From CAZCPB01 sp044223975 (GTDB lineage Bacteria; Planctomycetota; Phycisphaerae; Phycisphaerales; UBA1924), in NCBI GenBank assembly GCA_044223975.1, contig JBGALI010000022.1, positions 7,048 through 71,047 on the forward strand: a DNA stretch of 64,000 nucleotides, given 5' to 3'. The first letter of the stretch is position 1. Every line of letters starts with the position of its first letter. A program made the translations under genes and the position numbers. The notes under the pieces were generated by a model, which worked only from the letters and a program-made list of their open reading frames with translations, had not been told where the DNA came from and did no database searches. Positions 34,683 to 42,719 of the stretch are shown in pieces.

Positions 34683-35326
34683 GCCTTCACACGCAGCACC
34701 TTCGAAATCAACGCCGCGGCAGCGTACCCGATCGCCGCGCCGACGAGCACGTCTGTCGAATAATGGGCGCCGACCAGCAGGCGCGTCAGGCCGCAGCCCG
34801 CGGCCAGCGCCAGCACGAGCGCCCCGGGCGCCGGCGCCAGGCGCCAGATCATCCATGCCGCGCCGAACGCCACCGCCGCGTGGCTGCTGGGCATGCTCAA
34901 ATTCGAATCGTCCGTGAACCCCGACAGGAACGGCTTGAAGTGGTTGGCGTTGTCGCCAGAGGGGCGAACGCGACCGACGAGGCGTTTCACCAGCTCAGCC
35001 GCCAGCCCCGACGCCAGGGCCGAAGCAACAATCGCGAGCCCCGCAACCCGGGCGCGCCGCGCGGCAGCCGGTGCAAATGAAGCTCGCGAGATCGGCAGGC
35101 TCGCCAGCGCGAGGGCCCCGCCCACCACGAGCCACGTCGGAAGGTACCCGACCGCGCGGAGGAACTGCCACCAGTCGCGGATCTTGAGCGCCTCAACATC
35201 GCGCACGCGGAGCGGGTCGACAAGGCGCGCATCAAACACCCAGAGCGCCGCAAAGGCCGCCAGGAACAGGGCCGCGGGCACCAGCCCGGTCGGCACGGAC
35301 GCGCGTTGTGAGCCGCCGGTGTTCAC
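34679..35326 (-). CDS. PAP2-family membrane phosphatase
   Basis: A 215-residue PAP2 phosphatase, inner membrane, active site on the periplasmic face. It has the three family motifs: KRLVGRVRPS, MPSSHAAVAFG and a TRLLVGAHYSTDV motif. Members dephosphorylate undecaprenyl pyrophosphate, phosphatidylglycerol phosphate or lipid A (LpxE). GTG 35326 overlaps the stop of the glycosyltransferase gene (GTGA) and its own stop overlaps the lptG start (ATGA), so translation is coupled on both sides. The Lpt neighbours favour a lipid A or polyprenyl phosphate substrate. Confidence 0.88.
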   Translation of the reverse strand: MNTGGSQRASVPTGLVPAALFLAAFAALWVFDARLVDPLRVRDVEALKIRDWWQFLRAVGYLPTWLVVGGALALASLPISRASFAPAAARRARVAGLAIVASALASGLAAELVKRLVGRVRPSGDNANHFKPFLSGFTDDSNLSMPSSHAAVAFGAAWMIWRLAPAPGALVLALAAGCGLTRLLVGAHYSTDVLVGAAIGYAAAALISKVLRVKA

Positions 35327-36972
35327 GGTGCCGTCTTTCCCCACGGGAAGCCTTTGAAGTTGTACCCCAGGAACGCGGGCCGGTCGTCCTTCTTGTCGTG
35401 CTCGAGCTTGCCGATCGGCACCACGCGCTCGAACACCTCGCCCCACTCGCGCTCGCCGCCGCCGAGCATCACCGCCGGGCGGCCCTTGAGGGCGGGCGTC
35501 ACGCGCTCAAGGTCGGTGTCGTCGAAGAAATCGTACTGGGTGCGGCGACCTCCGTCATAGGCGCTCGAGCAGTACGTCACGGGCCGGCCGGGCAGGTAGT
35601 AGGCCATCTGTGCCGCGACGCCGTAGTGGTGCGCCAGCACGAACGGGTCGCCGGCGCCCTCGTTCGACAGCCGGTCCATAAGGCCCCGCACTTCGGTCGC
35701 ACGCTCCCTCGCGAACATCAATCGATGCAGCGGCACGACCGCGTTCAGGCCCGGGATCCGGGCCAGGAGGTCAGCCCGCGCGAAGCCCAGACCCGAGACC
35801 AACCCGTACGCCACCGTGACATGCCAAAGCACCTGCACCGCCGTCTCGGGGCGCCGCACCAGGAACCCCGCACGCGGGCGCGGCTCGGGGAGCGCGCGCC
35901 ACGCCGCGACCTTCCCGCAGAATTCGTCCATCCCACGCACCACCCCGCCAGCCGCGAGGACCGCGAGCGTCGTGTACGCCGCCATGGCCCAGTTCTGCTG
36001 CGCGGGTGCCGCGGCCGTCAGCGCGAGGTACATCAGCCACACCGGCGCCGCGCACAGCATGAGGTACAGCACGCCGCGCCAGCGTTCGGGCTCGCTCTCG
36101 CGCCGCCGGCGGGCGCGGATGAACTCGATGATCGCAAGAAAGATCGCCGGCCCGGCCAGCCCGATCTGGGCGCCCACGAACTCCAGCGTCCACAGGGGCG
36201 AGTACGAGGCGTCCGGCGCCGTGGGAGCCACGGCCCGGTCGCCGCCCTGCATCCGCAGGTGGCCGAGCAGGTGCTTCACGGTGGGCCAGCCGTGTCCGGC
36301 GTTCCATGCCAGCACGGGCGCGAGCCCCAGCCCGAACAGCAGCAGTGCCAGCACGATCCACCCGAACCCGGGGAGGCGGGCACCGCGGCGGCGCATCACC
36401 AGCGCGAAGATCACCAGCCCCGGCACCAGCATCAGGGCCGTGTACTTGAACAGGAACCCGGCGCCCAGCGCCAGCCCCGTGGCCGCCAGCGCGGGGCCCG
36501 ACCCGCGCATCACCGCCCGCCAGAATGCCCATGCCGCGAGCAACCAGCACGCCGCGTACGGCATGTCGATCGTCATCAGGAGCGCCGACGACTGGATCAG
36601 CGGCACGAGGTTGAGCAGCGCGACCGCAAAGAACGCTGCCCGCCCGTCGCGGAACACGTCCTTGGCCAGCCCCGCGCCCGCCAGCGACGCGACCAGCAGC
36701 GAGAGTGCCGACGGCAGGCGCACGGCCCACTCGGAATGGCCCAGCACCCGGGTTGCCGCGCCGATCGCCCATGCGATACCCGGGCCCTTGCTGTAATAGG
36801 ACCAGTCGATCCGGCGGCTCCACTCCCAGTACTGGGCCTCGTCCTCGATGAGCGTGTACGGGCACCACCACGCCAGGTACGCCATCCGCAGCGCAAACAA
36901 CCCCAGCGCCAGCGCGAGCGCCGCCCCCCATCCTTTGGCGAAGCGCGCGTACACGGGCTGGTCGGCGTCCAT
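35323..36972 (-). CDS. GT39/ArnT-like lipid-linked glycosyltransferase
   Basis: A 549-residue GT-C family transferase with about 12 membrane spans. The first loop holds DEAQYWEWSRRIDWSYYSKGPGIAW, the DEAxYW region typical of ArnT and other PMT-like enzymes that use polyprenyl-phosphate sugars. GFLFKYTALML and DMPYA follow in the expected places. Such enzymes transfer 4-amino-arabinose or other sugars to lipid A. The ATG at 36972 is used; an upstream TTG at 36975 adds one residue. It lies one nucleotide after the lptF stop and overlaps the PAP2 start, so an LPS-modification role is likely. Confidence 0.85.
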   Translation of the reverse strand: MDADQPVYARFAKGWGAALALALGLFALRMAYLAWWCPYTLIEDEAQYWEWSRRIDWSYYSKGPGIAWAIGAATRVLGHSEWAVRLPSALSLLVASLAGAGLAKDVFRDGRAAFFAVALLNLVPLIQSSALLMTIDMPYAACWLLAAWAFWRAVMRGSGPALAATGLALGAGFLFKYTALMLVPGLVIFALVMRRRGARLPGFGWIVLALLLFGLGLAPVLAWNAGHGWPTVKHLLGHLRMQGGDRAVAPTAPDASYSPLWTLEFVGAQIGLAGPAIFLAIIEFIRARRRRESEPERWRGVLYLMLCAAPVWLMYLALTAAAPAQQNWAMAAYTTLAVLAAGGVVRGMDEFCGKVAAWRALPEPRPRAGFLVRRPETAVQVLWHVTVAYGLVSGLGFARADLLARIPGLNAVVPLHRLMFARERATEVRGLMDRLSNEGAGDPFVLAHHYGVAAQMAYYLPGRPVTYCSSAYDGGRRTQYDFFDDTDLERVTPALKGRPAVMLGGGEREWGEVFERVVPIGKLEHDKKDDRPAFLGYNFKGFPWGKTAP

Positions 36973-36976
36973 CAAG

Positions 36977-38710
36977 TCAGTGCCTCGCCAGGCGCCAGTA
37001 GCCCAGGAGCGCGTACGCCCCCAGCACCGCCACCCCGCCCCACAGCACGATCAATCCCGGCGTGCCCTTGTCGTGCGCGAGCTGCTGCCCGCTGGAGATC
37101 AGGATCGTCGTGAAGAGCGCGGGGAAGAAACTCCACAGGTACACCGTCAGCGGCAGGCTCTGGCTGAGCGACACCGCCGTCACGGCGCCCGACACCACCA
37201 TCACCGCGCACGCCGCCGCCGCGGCAAGCCGCTCGTGCTGCTTGCTGACGATCTCGTTCTTCAGCAGCCGGATCTCGCGCTCAAGCTCCGCGGCTGGTGC
37301 CGCGACGAACGTGTCGGGGTTGGCCCCGGACGCGGCCTGGCGCGCGATCGCCAGCAGCGCGTCGGGCGGGCTGCGGTCGGCATCGGCGAGCGCTTCGATC
37401 GGGTCGGGCGAGGGCGTCAGGCTCTGCAGCACCAATCGCGATCGCTCGCCCGCGGCGCCGGGCTGGGCACCCGGGAGCGCGCCCGTCGACGTCACGCTCT
37501 CGGCCTCCAGGCGCAGCGTGAGCCGGCGCTCGGTCCGGTCGCGCCCGCCGATGTTGGTGAACAGGCCCACGGACTTTGCCGTGATGTGCGTCGCGCTCGC
37601 GGGGCGCGATGCATCCCCCTCGGGGCGCGTCATGTCGATCTCGATGGGCACGCCCGGGGCCAGGGGGATGACGTTCCAGCGCAGGTCCTTCTGGTTGGAG
37701 AACACGATCCCCCCGCCGTGCAGCACCCAGCGCCGCCCGTCGTCGTCAACGAGCGTGAGCAGGCCCGTCTGGCGCAGCGTGCGGTCGATCTCGGCCGTCG
37801 TGACGCGCTCGCCCAGGTGCACGGCAAGGTCGTACCGCCGCTGCTCGATCCAGTCCATGCTCTCGGGCCGGGCCTTGAGGTCCTCGAGCTCGCCGTAGGT
37901 GAGGTACTTGGGGTTGTCGGAGAGCCCCGGGGGCGTCGTGATGCTGATCGGCAGTTCCTGGAAGAACGCCAGCGTCTTGCCCGCATCCATCGCCAGGGCA
38001 TCGCGCAGGCGGATCACCACCTGCCCGGCCCGCCCGCCTTCGCCGCCGTCGGCGCCGCGCTCGCCGGGGAAGAACCACGCGTGACCAGAAGCCGCGGTGA
38101 CGTACGACACCACGTGGCCCTGCTTGTCGAGCTGCACGGCCGCGACGCCCCAGAGCGCCAGCTCATCGCGGGCCCCCGACCCGGGCGCGGGCGTGAGGCG
38201 CGTGGCCCGGTCGGCGTAGATCAGCCGCCCCTTCACGTCGACCGCCTGCCCGTGCTCGACGCTGTTGACGAGCATCTTGGCCGCGTCGAGCGTGATCAGC
38301 CGCTCCATCCCCTGCAGGAATCGTGGGATGGCAAACTCCAGCAGCACGAGCAGCACCAGGGAGAGCAGCACCCCGCTGATCGCCGCGGGAGCCAGGATCG
38401 AGCGGTGGCTGATCCCACCCGCGTACGCGGCCAGCAGCTCGTTCTCGTGGCTCAGGCGGTGGTACGCCAGCGTCGCGGCAAAGCCCGACGCAAAGGGCAG
38501 GGCGTACTGCATCATGGGCACCACGGCCAGGCCCATGAACTTCAGGGCCTCAAGCGGAGTGAGCTTGCCGTCGGCCAGCGGCTTGATAGCCGCGGCAAAG
38601 GCGATCACGGCCACCAGCACGAACGTGCTGAGCGCGATCAGCCGCCACAGCTCGACCATCACGTACCGCCAGAAGAAAGTGGGCTGGGCGCGGGGCATGT
38701 GCGGGGACAT
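36977..38710 (-). CDS. lptF: LptF/LptG-family permease (LptF-like), long form
   Basis: First gene of the coupled Lpt operon. It has three N-terminal helices (MVELWRLIALSTFVLVAVIA region), a large periplasmic part and three C-terminal helices ending YALLGYWRLARH. The protein is 577 residues from ATG 38710, about 200 longer than typical LptF; the extra length lies in the periplasmic domain, partly Ala/Arg-rich near 390-470. ATG 38698 (MPRAQPTFFW) is an alternative start. Family membership is clear from the helix pattern; LptF versus LptG is assigned by context only. Confidence 0.82.
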   Translation of the reverse strand: MSPHMPRAQPTFFWRYVMVELWRLIALSTFVLVAVIAFAAAIKPLADGKLTPLEALKFMGLAVVPMMQYALPFASGFAATLAYHRLSHENELLAAYAGGISHRSILAPAAISGVLLSLVLLVLLEFAIPRFLQGMERLITLDAAKMLVNSVEHGQAVDVKGRLIYADRATRLTPAPGSGARDELALWGVAAVQLDKQGHVVSYVTAASGHAWFFPGERGADGGEGGRAGQVVIRLRDALAMDAGKTLAFFQELPISITTPPGLSDNPKYLTYGELEDLKARPESMDWIEQRRYDLAVHLGERVTTAEIDRTLRQTGLLTLVDDDGRRWVLHGGGIVFSNQKDLRWNVIPLAPGVPIEIDMTRPEGDASRPASATHITAKSVGLFTNIGGRDRTERRLTLRLEAESVTSTGALPGAQPGAAGERSRLVLQSLTPSPDPIEALADADRSPPDALLAIARQAASGANPDTFVAAPAAELEREIRLLKNEIVSKQHERLAAAAACAVMVVSGAVTAVSLSQSLPLTVYLWSFFPALFTTILISSGQQLAHDKGTPGLIVLWGGVAVLGAYALLGYWRLARH

Positions 38711-38761
38711 GGTACGGATTGTCAAAGGACCGGGATGTGGCACGCCCGGCGGCGGGGATCC

Positions 38762-38797
38762 GAGTGCCCGGAGTGCGGGGCGGCGGCGATCATGTGA
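38762..38797 (+). pseudogene. C-terminal remnant of a zinc-ribbon membrane-protein gene
   Basis: Twelve codons, ECPECGAAAIM then a stop, nearly identical in DNA to the CPECGAAAG end of the gene at 39631-40143. No start, membrane segment or first CxxC half remains upstream. It lies 35 bp before hairpin array 1, as the intact gene lies 14 bp before array 2. It reads as the eroded 3' end of a third family member. Confidence 0.6.
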
Positions 38798-38831
38798 ACA
38801 CGGACACCGTGCCGCGGGAGCAGTGGTCTTT

Positions 38832-39109
38832 CAGGGCGGAGCCCTGTGATGGCATAGCCGGGGGCAACGCCCCCGGTCTGGGCGCCCCTTCGTCCCCGAC
38901 CGCGAAGCGGTCGGATCGCCGGAGGTCCTCGCGCGGCCCGGAAAGCCCGGGGCACGCGCGGCGCGCGGCACGCGCGGGCGGGGACCGCGACGTGTAAACC
39001 GCGCCCGGTGATGTTCGCCCCGTCAATCCGACCGCTCCGCGGTCGATGTCCGCGGCGGGGCGTACCGGGGGCGTTGCCCCCGGCTATGTCATTTGAGGCC
39101 TCCGGCCTC
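38832..39109. repeat. Mirror-symmetric hairpin array 1
   Basis: Three hairpins on each side of a centre at 38970.5, each mirrored on the other side. The outer pair is 38832-38846 (CAGGGC-GGA-GCCCTG) and 39095-39109 (GAGGCC-TCC-GGCCTC). The middle pair is 38858-38876 (CCGGGGGC-AAC-GCCCCCGG) and 39065-39083, inside exact 24-bp inverted arms 38854-38877 and 39064-39087. The inner pair is 38898-38912 (GACCGC-GAA-GCGGTC) and 39030-39044 (loop TCC). Loops are complementary across the centre except one base in the inner pair. It fills most of the 437-bp gene-free gap between lptF and the first zinc-ribbon gene. No ORF is supported. Confidence 0.8.
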
Positions 39110-39135
39110 TACAGCCGGGCGGGAGGGACGTGCGA

Positions 39136-39255
39136 TAGACTGCGCGGGTGGGAAGCACGCGCGACACGCTGAAGCGAAGAGTCCGCAAGACGGTGAAATG
39201 GAGTATGGCTGGGCTCACCGTGCTTCTGGTGGTGGTGTGGATTGGGAGCGGGTGG
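39136..39255 (+). repeat. 120-bp direct repeat, copy 1
   Basis: Covers the leader and first 36 codons of the first zinc-ribbon gene. It matches 39619-39738 at 117 of 120 positions by direct comparison, offset 483 bp. Confidence 0.95.
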
Positions 39256-39621
39256 TGGTTCGCCGAGGTCGTGACTCCGAACGCCAAACTTCTCTCTGTG
39301 CTGGGAGGACGAATTACTCTTGAACCGGCGCCCTGGGCAAGCCCCACGGCCGGCTTTAGTCACTTCGCGATTGCGCGAAACCGCGTGGGATTTCAATTGG
39401 GGTTTGAGTGGAACGTAACGAACTACGGGTGGAGCTTCTTCGTGCCCCTCTGGTTCCCCGCCCTGCTCTCTCTCCTCGCCACCGCCGCGCCATGGCGGTT
39501 CGACTTGAAGTACACACGCCGCGGCCGCGAGGGTGCGTGCCCCGCGTGCGGCTACGACCGGGCCGGGCTTGCGGCGGGATCATTGTGCCCGGAGTGTGGG
39601 AAGCAGCCCGAGGCGCGGTAG
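39148..39621 (+). CDS. Small membrane protein with zinc-ribbon tail (tandem copy 1)
   Basis: A 157-residue protein. GTG 39148 starts it, followed by a basic N-terminus (TRDTLKRRVRKTVKW), membrane helix (MAGLTVLLVVVWIGSG), a loop domain of about 70 residues, a second helix (VPLWFPALLSLLATAAPW), and a zinc ribbon with ACPACGYDRAGL and CPECG. This family is widespread in Phycisphaerae with unknown function. The 5' 120 bp are almost identical to the next gene, and its stop codon lies within the start of the second repeat copy. The loop domain is unlike that of copy 2. Confidence 0.7.
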   Translation: MGSTRDTLKRRVRKTVKWSMAGLTVLLVVVWIGSGWWFAEVVTPNAKLLSVLGGRITLEPAPWASPTAGFSHFAIARNRVGFQLGFEWNVTNYGWSFFVPLWFPALLSLLATAAPWRFDLKYTRRGREGACPACGYDRAGLAAGSLCPECGKQPEAR

Positions 39622-39738
39622 ACTGCGCGGGTGGGAACCACGCGCGACACGCTGAAGCGAAGAGTCCGCAAAACGGTGAAATGGAGTATGGCGGGGCTCA
39701 CCGTGCTTCTGGTGGTGGTGTGGATTGGGAGCGGGTGG
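39619..39738 (+). repeat. 120-bp direct repeat, copy 2
   Basis: Starts at the TAG stop codon of the first zinc-ribbon gene and runs through codon 36 of the second. Three mismatches to 39136-39255. Implies recent duplication or gene conversion. Confidence 0.95.
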
Positions 39739-40143
39739 AAGGGAACCAGCTACAACAATCTCAATCCGTCTAACGTCCGGGGGCCCCTTCGCCTTTTCTT
39801 AGAGCGCGGCAGGCTCCTGTGCGTAGACCGCCCTGATCCATTAAGGAGCAACGGAGCCGGTGTGATCATCTACAAAGTGCCCTCGGAGCCATCCATGCAA
39901 TGGAGCTTCGAGCACGCCACTACTCCTCGATTGAGCTACTGGTTTGTACCGCTCTGGCCCCTTCCCCTCCTCTCTCTCCTCGCCACCGCCGCGGCATGGA
40001 GGGCGGACGCGAAATACCTCCGCCGCGCTCGCGATGGCGCGTGCCTCAAGTGCGGCTACGACCGGGCCGGGCTTGCGGCGGGTGTGGTGTGCCCGGAGTG
40101 TGGGGCGGCGGCGGGCGTGCGGAATCCTCCGGCGTCGGATTGA
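39631..40143 (+). CDS. Small membrane protein with zinc-ribbon tail (tandem copy 2)
   Basis: A 170-residue paralogue starting at GTG 39631, ten bases after copy 1 ends. The first 36 codons match copy 1 almost exactly. The central loop (KGTSYNNLNPSNVRG to TTPRLSYW) is diverged beyond easy alignment. The second helix (VPLWPLPLLSLLATAAAW) and tail (LKCGYDRAGL, CPECG) are again near-identical in DNA, about 33 bp perfect around the CGYDRAGLAAG codons. So the gene is a mosaic of conserved ends and a free middle. Function unknown. A hairpin array follows 14 bp after the stop. Confidence 0.7.
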   Translation: MGTTRDTLKRRVRKTVKWSMAGLTVLLVVVWIGSGWKGTSYNNLNPSNVRGPLRLFLERGRLLCVDRPDPLRSNGAGVIIYKVPSEPSMQWSFEHATTPRLSYWFVPLWPLPLLSLLATAAAWRADAKYLRRARDGACLKCGYDRAGLAAGVVCPECGAAAGVRNPPASD

Positions 40144-40156
40144 TGTCCCCGTCTTC

Positions 40157-40470
40157 AGCCCGCTTCAGCGGGCTTGCTCGCTCGTAGGCCACGCATTCAT
40201 GCGTGGTTGAGCGGCACGTGAGTTTGGTTCCCCTGCCTTGAGATTCCGTCAGCCCGTTTCAACGGGCTTTTCGCTCTGCCGCCTTCAGGCATCCGCGTAT
40301 CCCCGGCGCCAACGACCATCACCACCGATCTCCGCACGGCTGAAGCCAAGAGGCGCGGAAGCCCGTTGAAACGGGCTGAAAAGTCGGAGAACGGAAAAGA
40401 CGGGGTTGGTCGCCCGCGTACCACCGCTGAAGCGGTGGCCTATAGGCGGGCAAGCCCGCTGAAGCGGGCT
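40157..40470. repeat. Mirror-symmetric hairpin array 2 (TTCA/TGAA loops)
   Basis: Eight hairpins in mirror order around 40313.5. Left side, all with loop TTCA: 40157-40174 (AGCCCGC stem), 40189-40206 (CCACGCA), 40251-40268 (AGCCCGT) and a 3-bp weak one at 40281-40290. Right side, all with loop TGAA: 40338-40347 (weak), 40360-40377 (AGCCCGT), 40421-40438 (CCACCGC) and 40453-40470 (AGCCCGC). The six strong ones are 18 nt with 7-bp stems. The outer 36 bp on each side are inverted repeats with 32 matches; sequence between hairpins has drifted. It occupies most of the 476-bp gap between the zinc-ribbon pair and the lipoprotein gene; the rest holds nothing recognisable. Confidence 0.88.
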
Positions 40471-40619
40471 CAGGAGCGATCGCGGCCACGACACGCGGCG
40501 CGGGCCACACGTGCGGGGCGGGGCGTGCATTGCCGAGTCTCCAGCCGGGACTGCACTACACTTGCACCCACATCACAAGTCTTGTCGGCCGCTCTGTCTC
40601 CTCACCGAAGGGTCTGACA

Positions 40620-41099
40620 ATGTCGAAGATGCACTTCTCCACGGTTTGCGGTGTGGCGGCGACGATTGGTCTCGGCATCGGGTGCGCGTCGCTGTCTGGG
40701 TGCGACAAGCCTGCGAGCAAGCCGGCACCGGAAAAGCAATCGACGCCCGCGCCGGAGGGGTCCAAGTCCTCCGGAGCGTCACCGGTTGACTGGAGCGCTG
40801 TCGCAGCTTCTCGCGATGGTTCTCAGATCGTCGCGTTGAAGTCGCTCGCGGCCCGCCTCGATGATCTCTACCACGGCGCCACTCCGAGCATCACGATCAC
40901 CATGAGCAGCACCGGGGCGAGCGATGATCACGGAAACAAGTACGAGATCGATGCCGCCCGATGGAAGGGCATCATGGAAGACATCAAGGCGCAGAACGGA
41001 ACAACAAAGGCCCAGGCACCCGCGGGGTCGGCCGATCGCCACGTCTACACCGTGACCTCGGACGCGGCGGATTCCATTTCATTCCGGACGGAGAACTAG
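40620..41099 (+). CDS. Lipoprotein, unknown function
   Basis: A 159-residue lipoprotein: ATG 40620 with GAAGGG upstream, then lipobox SLSGC. A Lys/Pro/Ser-rich linker (about 25-55) leads to a small domain with LKSLAARLDDLYHGATPSITITMSS and VYTVTSDAADSISFRTEN. I do not recognise it. It converges on gatB 31 bp away. The shorter start is preferred since the longer frame runs into the gap sequence. Confidence 0.65.
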   Translation: MSKMHFSTVCGVAATIGLGIGCASLSGCDKPASKPAPEKQSTPAPEGSKSSGASPVDWSAVAASRDGSQIVALKSLAARLDDLYHGATPSITITMSSTGASDDHGNKYEIDAARWKGIMEDIKAQNGTTKAQAPAGSADRHVYTVTSDAADSISFRTEN

Positions 41100-41129
41100 G
41101 CCAAGGGCGCTGAGGGCTTTCCGCTACTT

Positions 41130-42680
41130 CTACTTCAACTTTTCAAGCAACCGCTCCCGCACCGCCTTCGCGTCCGCCTTGCCGCCGCTGAGTTTCATCG
41201 CTTCGCCCACCAGGCGTCCGATCGCGGCCATTTTCCCGGCCCGCACGTCTGCCGCGGCTTTGTCCTGGGCGGCGATCGCGCCGTCGCACCACGCGTCCAT
41301 GGCCGCGTCGTCGCGCACCATCATCATGCCGCGCTCGGCCGCGACTTCCGACGGCGTGCGTCCGTGCAGCGCGGCATCGCAGAAGAGGCCGAACAGCTCG
41401 TCGGCGTTCTGGGCGCTCACCAGCCCGCCCTCGCGCATGCCCGCGATCGCCGCGACGTGCGCCGCGCCTATGCCAAGCTCGTGGATCATCACGCCGCGCT
41501 CGTTGGCGCGCTTGGCGCCCGACTGCAGCAGCACGTTGGCCGCGACGCGCCCCGCGCGCGAGCGCTCGATCGAGTGGCCCGCGACCATCGCGTCGACGCA
41601 CGCCTCGTAGAACAGGCACGTGTCGCGCTCCTCGACCAGTGCCGCGGCTTCCTTGGCCGACAGGTCGTGCTCCTTCACGTAGCGCCGCGCCCGCGCATCG
41701 GGCAGCTCGGGCACGCGGGCCCGCACGCTCTCGCGCCACTCGTTGCTCACCACCACCGGCACGAGGTCGGGGTCGGGGAAGTAGCGGTAATCGTGGGCGT
41801 CTTCCTTTTCGCGCTGCACGACCGTCACGCCCCTGGCGTCGTCCCAGCCGCGCGTGATCTTCGTGCCCTTGCCCATCACGCGATGGTCCTGCTCCCACCG
41901 GCGCGGCTGGTCGGCCAGCTCGAACTCGATCGCGCCCTTGAGCGCCCTGAAGCTATTGAGGTTCTTGATCTCGACGATCGGGGTCTTGACCAGGTGGCCG
42001 TCAGTGAGCGTGAGGTGGCAGTTGATGTTGGGCTCGAAGCGCATGTGCCCCTTCTGCATCACGCCCTCGGTGACGCCCAGGAAGCGGCAGATGTTCCGCA
42101 GGGTCTTGGCGAAGAGCACCGCCTCGTCTGCCGCGGAGAAGTCCGGTTGCGTCACGATCTCCAGCAGCGCCGTCCCCGCGCGGTTGAGGTCCACGATGGA
42201 GCCGTCGATCGCGTGGCCGCCCGGGGCCTCGTGCATCAGCTTGCCCGCGTCTTCTTCGAGGTGGGCCCGGATGATGCCGATCCGCTTGCTCGGGCGCGAG
42301 GGATCGGGAAAGCCCTTCTCGTCGGCGCCCGCGAGCTCGACCGAGCCGTCGAAGCACAGGGGCAGGTCGTACTGGCTGATCTGGTAGCTCTTGGGAAGAT
42401 CGGGGTAGAAGTAGCTCTTGCGGTCCCACTTGGTGCGCTCGGCGACCTGGCAGTTGAGCGCCAGCCCGACCATCATGGCCATCTCGACAGCCGCGCGGTT
42501 CATCACCGGCAGCGCGCCCGGGAGCGCGAGCACCACCGGGTCGATCAGCGTGTTGGGCGCGGCGTTGTGGAATTCCGGGTGCGCCGGGCTGGGGGCGCGG
42601 CTGAACATCTTGGAGCGAGTGGCCAGCTCGACGTGAACTTCAAGGCCGACGACGAGCTTCACCGATTGGACGGGCGTCAT
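41130..42680 (-). CDS. gatB: Aspartyl/glutamyl-tRNA amidotransferase subunit B
   Basis: Subunit of GatCAB, which converts Glu-tRNA(Gln) and Asp-tRNA(Asn) to the amidated forms in the cytosol. The catalytic cradle begins VGLEVHVEL, with KMFSRAPSP, NTLIDPVVLALPGALPVMN, KSYFYPDLPKSYQISQYD and HLEEDAGKLMHE. The helical and tail (YqeY-like) domains run from about 300 to 516 and end GKADAKAVRERLLEKL. Length 516 is slightly above the usual 475-490. The start ATG 42680 is clear. gatA and gatC are not adjacent. Confidence 0.95.
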   Translation of the reverse strand: MTPVQSVKLVVGLEVHVELATRSKMFSRAPSPAHPEFHNAAPNTLIDPVVLALPGALPVMNRAAVEMAMMVGLALNCQVAERTKWDRKSYFYPDLPKSYQISQYDLPLCFDGSVELAGADEKGFPDPSRPSKRIGIIRAHLEEDAGKLMHEAPGGHAIDGSIVDLNRAGTALLEIVTQPDFSAADEAVLFAKTLRNICRFLGVTEGVMQKGHMRFEPNINCHLTLTDGHLVKTPIVEIKNLNSFRALKGAIEFELADQPRRWEQDHRVMGKGTKITRGWDDARGVTVVQREKEDAHDYRYFPDPDLVPVVVSNEWRESVRARVPELPDARARRYVKEHDLSAKEAAALVEERDTCLFYEACVDAMVAGHSIERSRAGRVAANVLLQSGAKRANERGVMIHELGIGAAHVAAIAGMREGGLVSAQNADELFGLFCDAALHGRTPSEVAAERGMMMVRDDAAMDAWCDGAIAAQDKAAADVRAGKMAAIGRLVGEAMKLSGGKADAKAVRERLLEKLK

Positions 42681-42719
42681 GAGCCCATCGTAGAGCCGTC
42701 CGCTCGTTTGCGCCTCGCC

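Noticed and set aside
35308..38797. Long plus-strand open frames (35308-37113, 36848-38797) opposite the Lpt operon
   Set aside because: Composition is Arg/Gly/His-rich with no domain signs; they are antisense shadows kept open by high GC. The minus-strand genes have clear motifs.
40157..40470. Hairpin array as a CRISPR
   Set aside because: Repeats are palindromes of differing stem in mirror order, without constant repeats and equal unique spacers; no cas genes.
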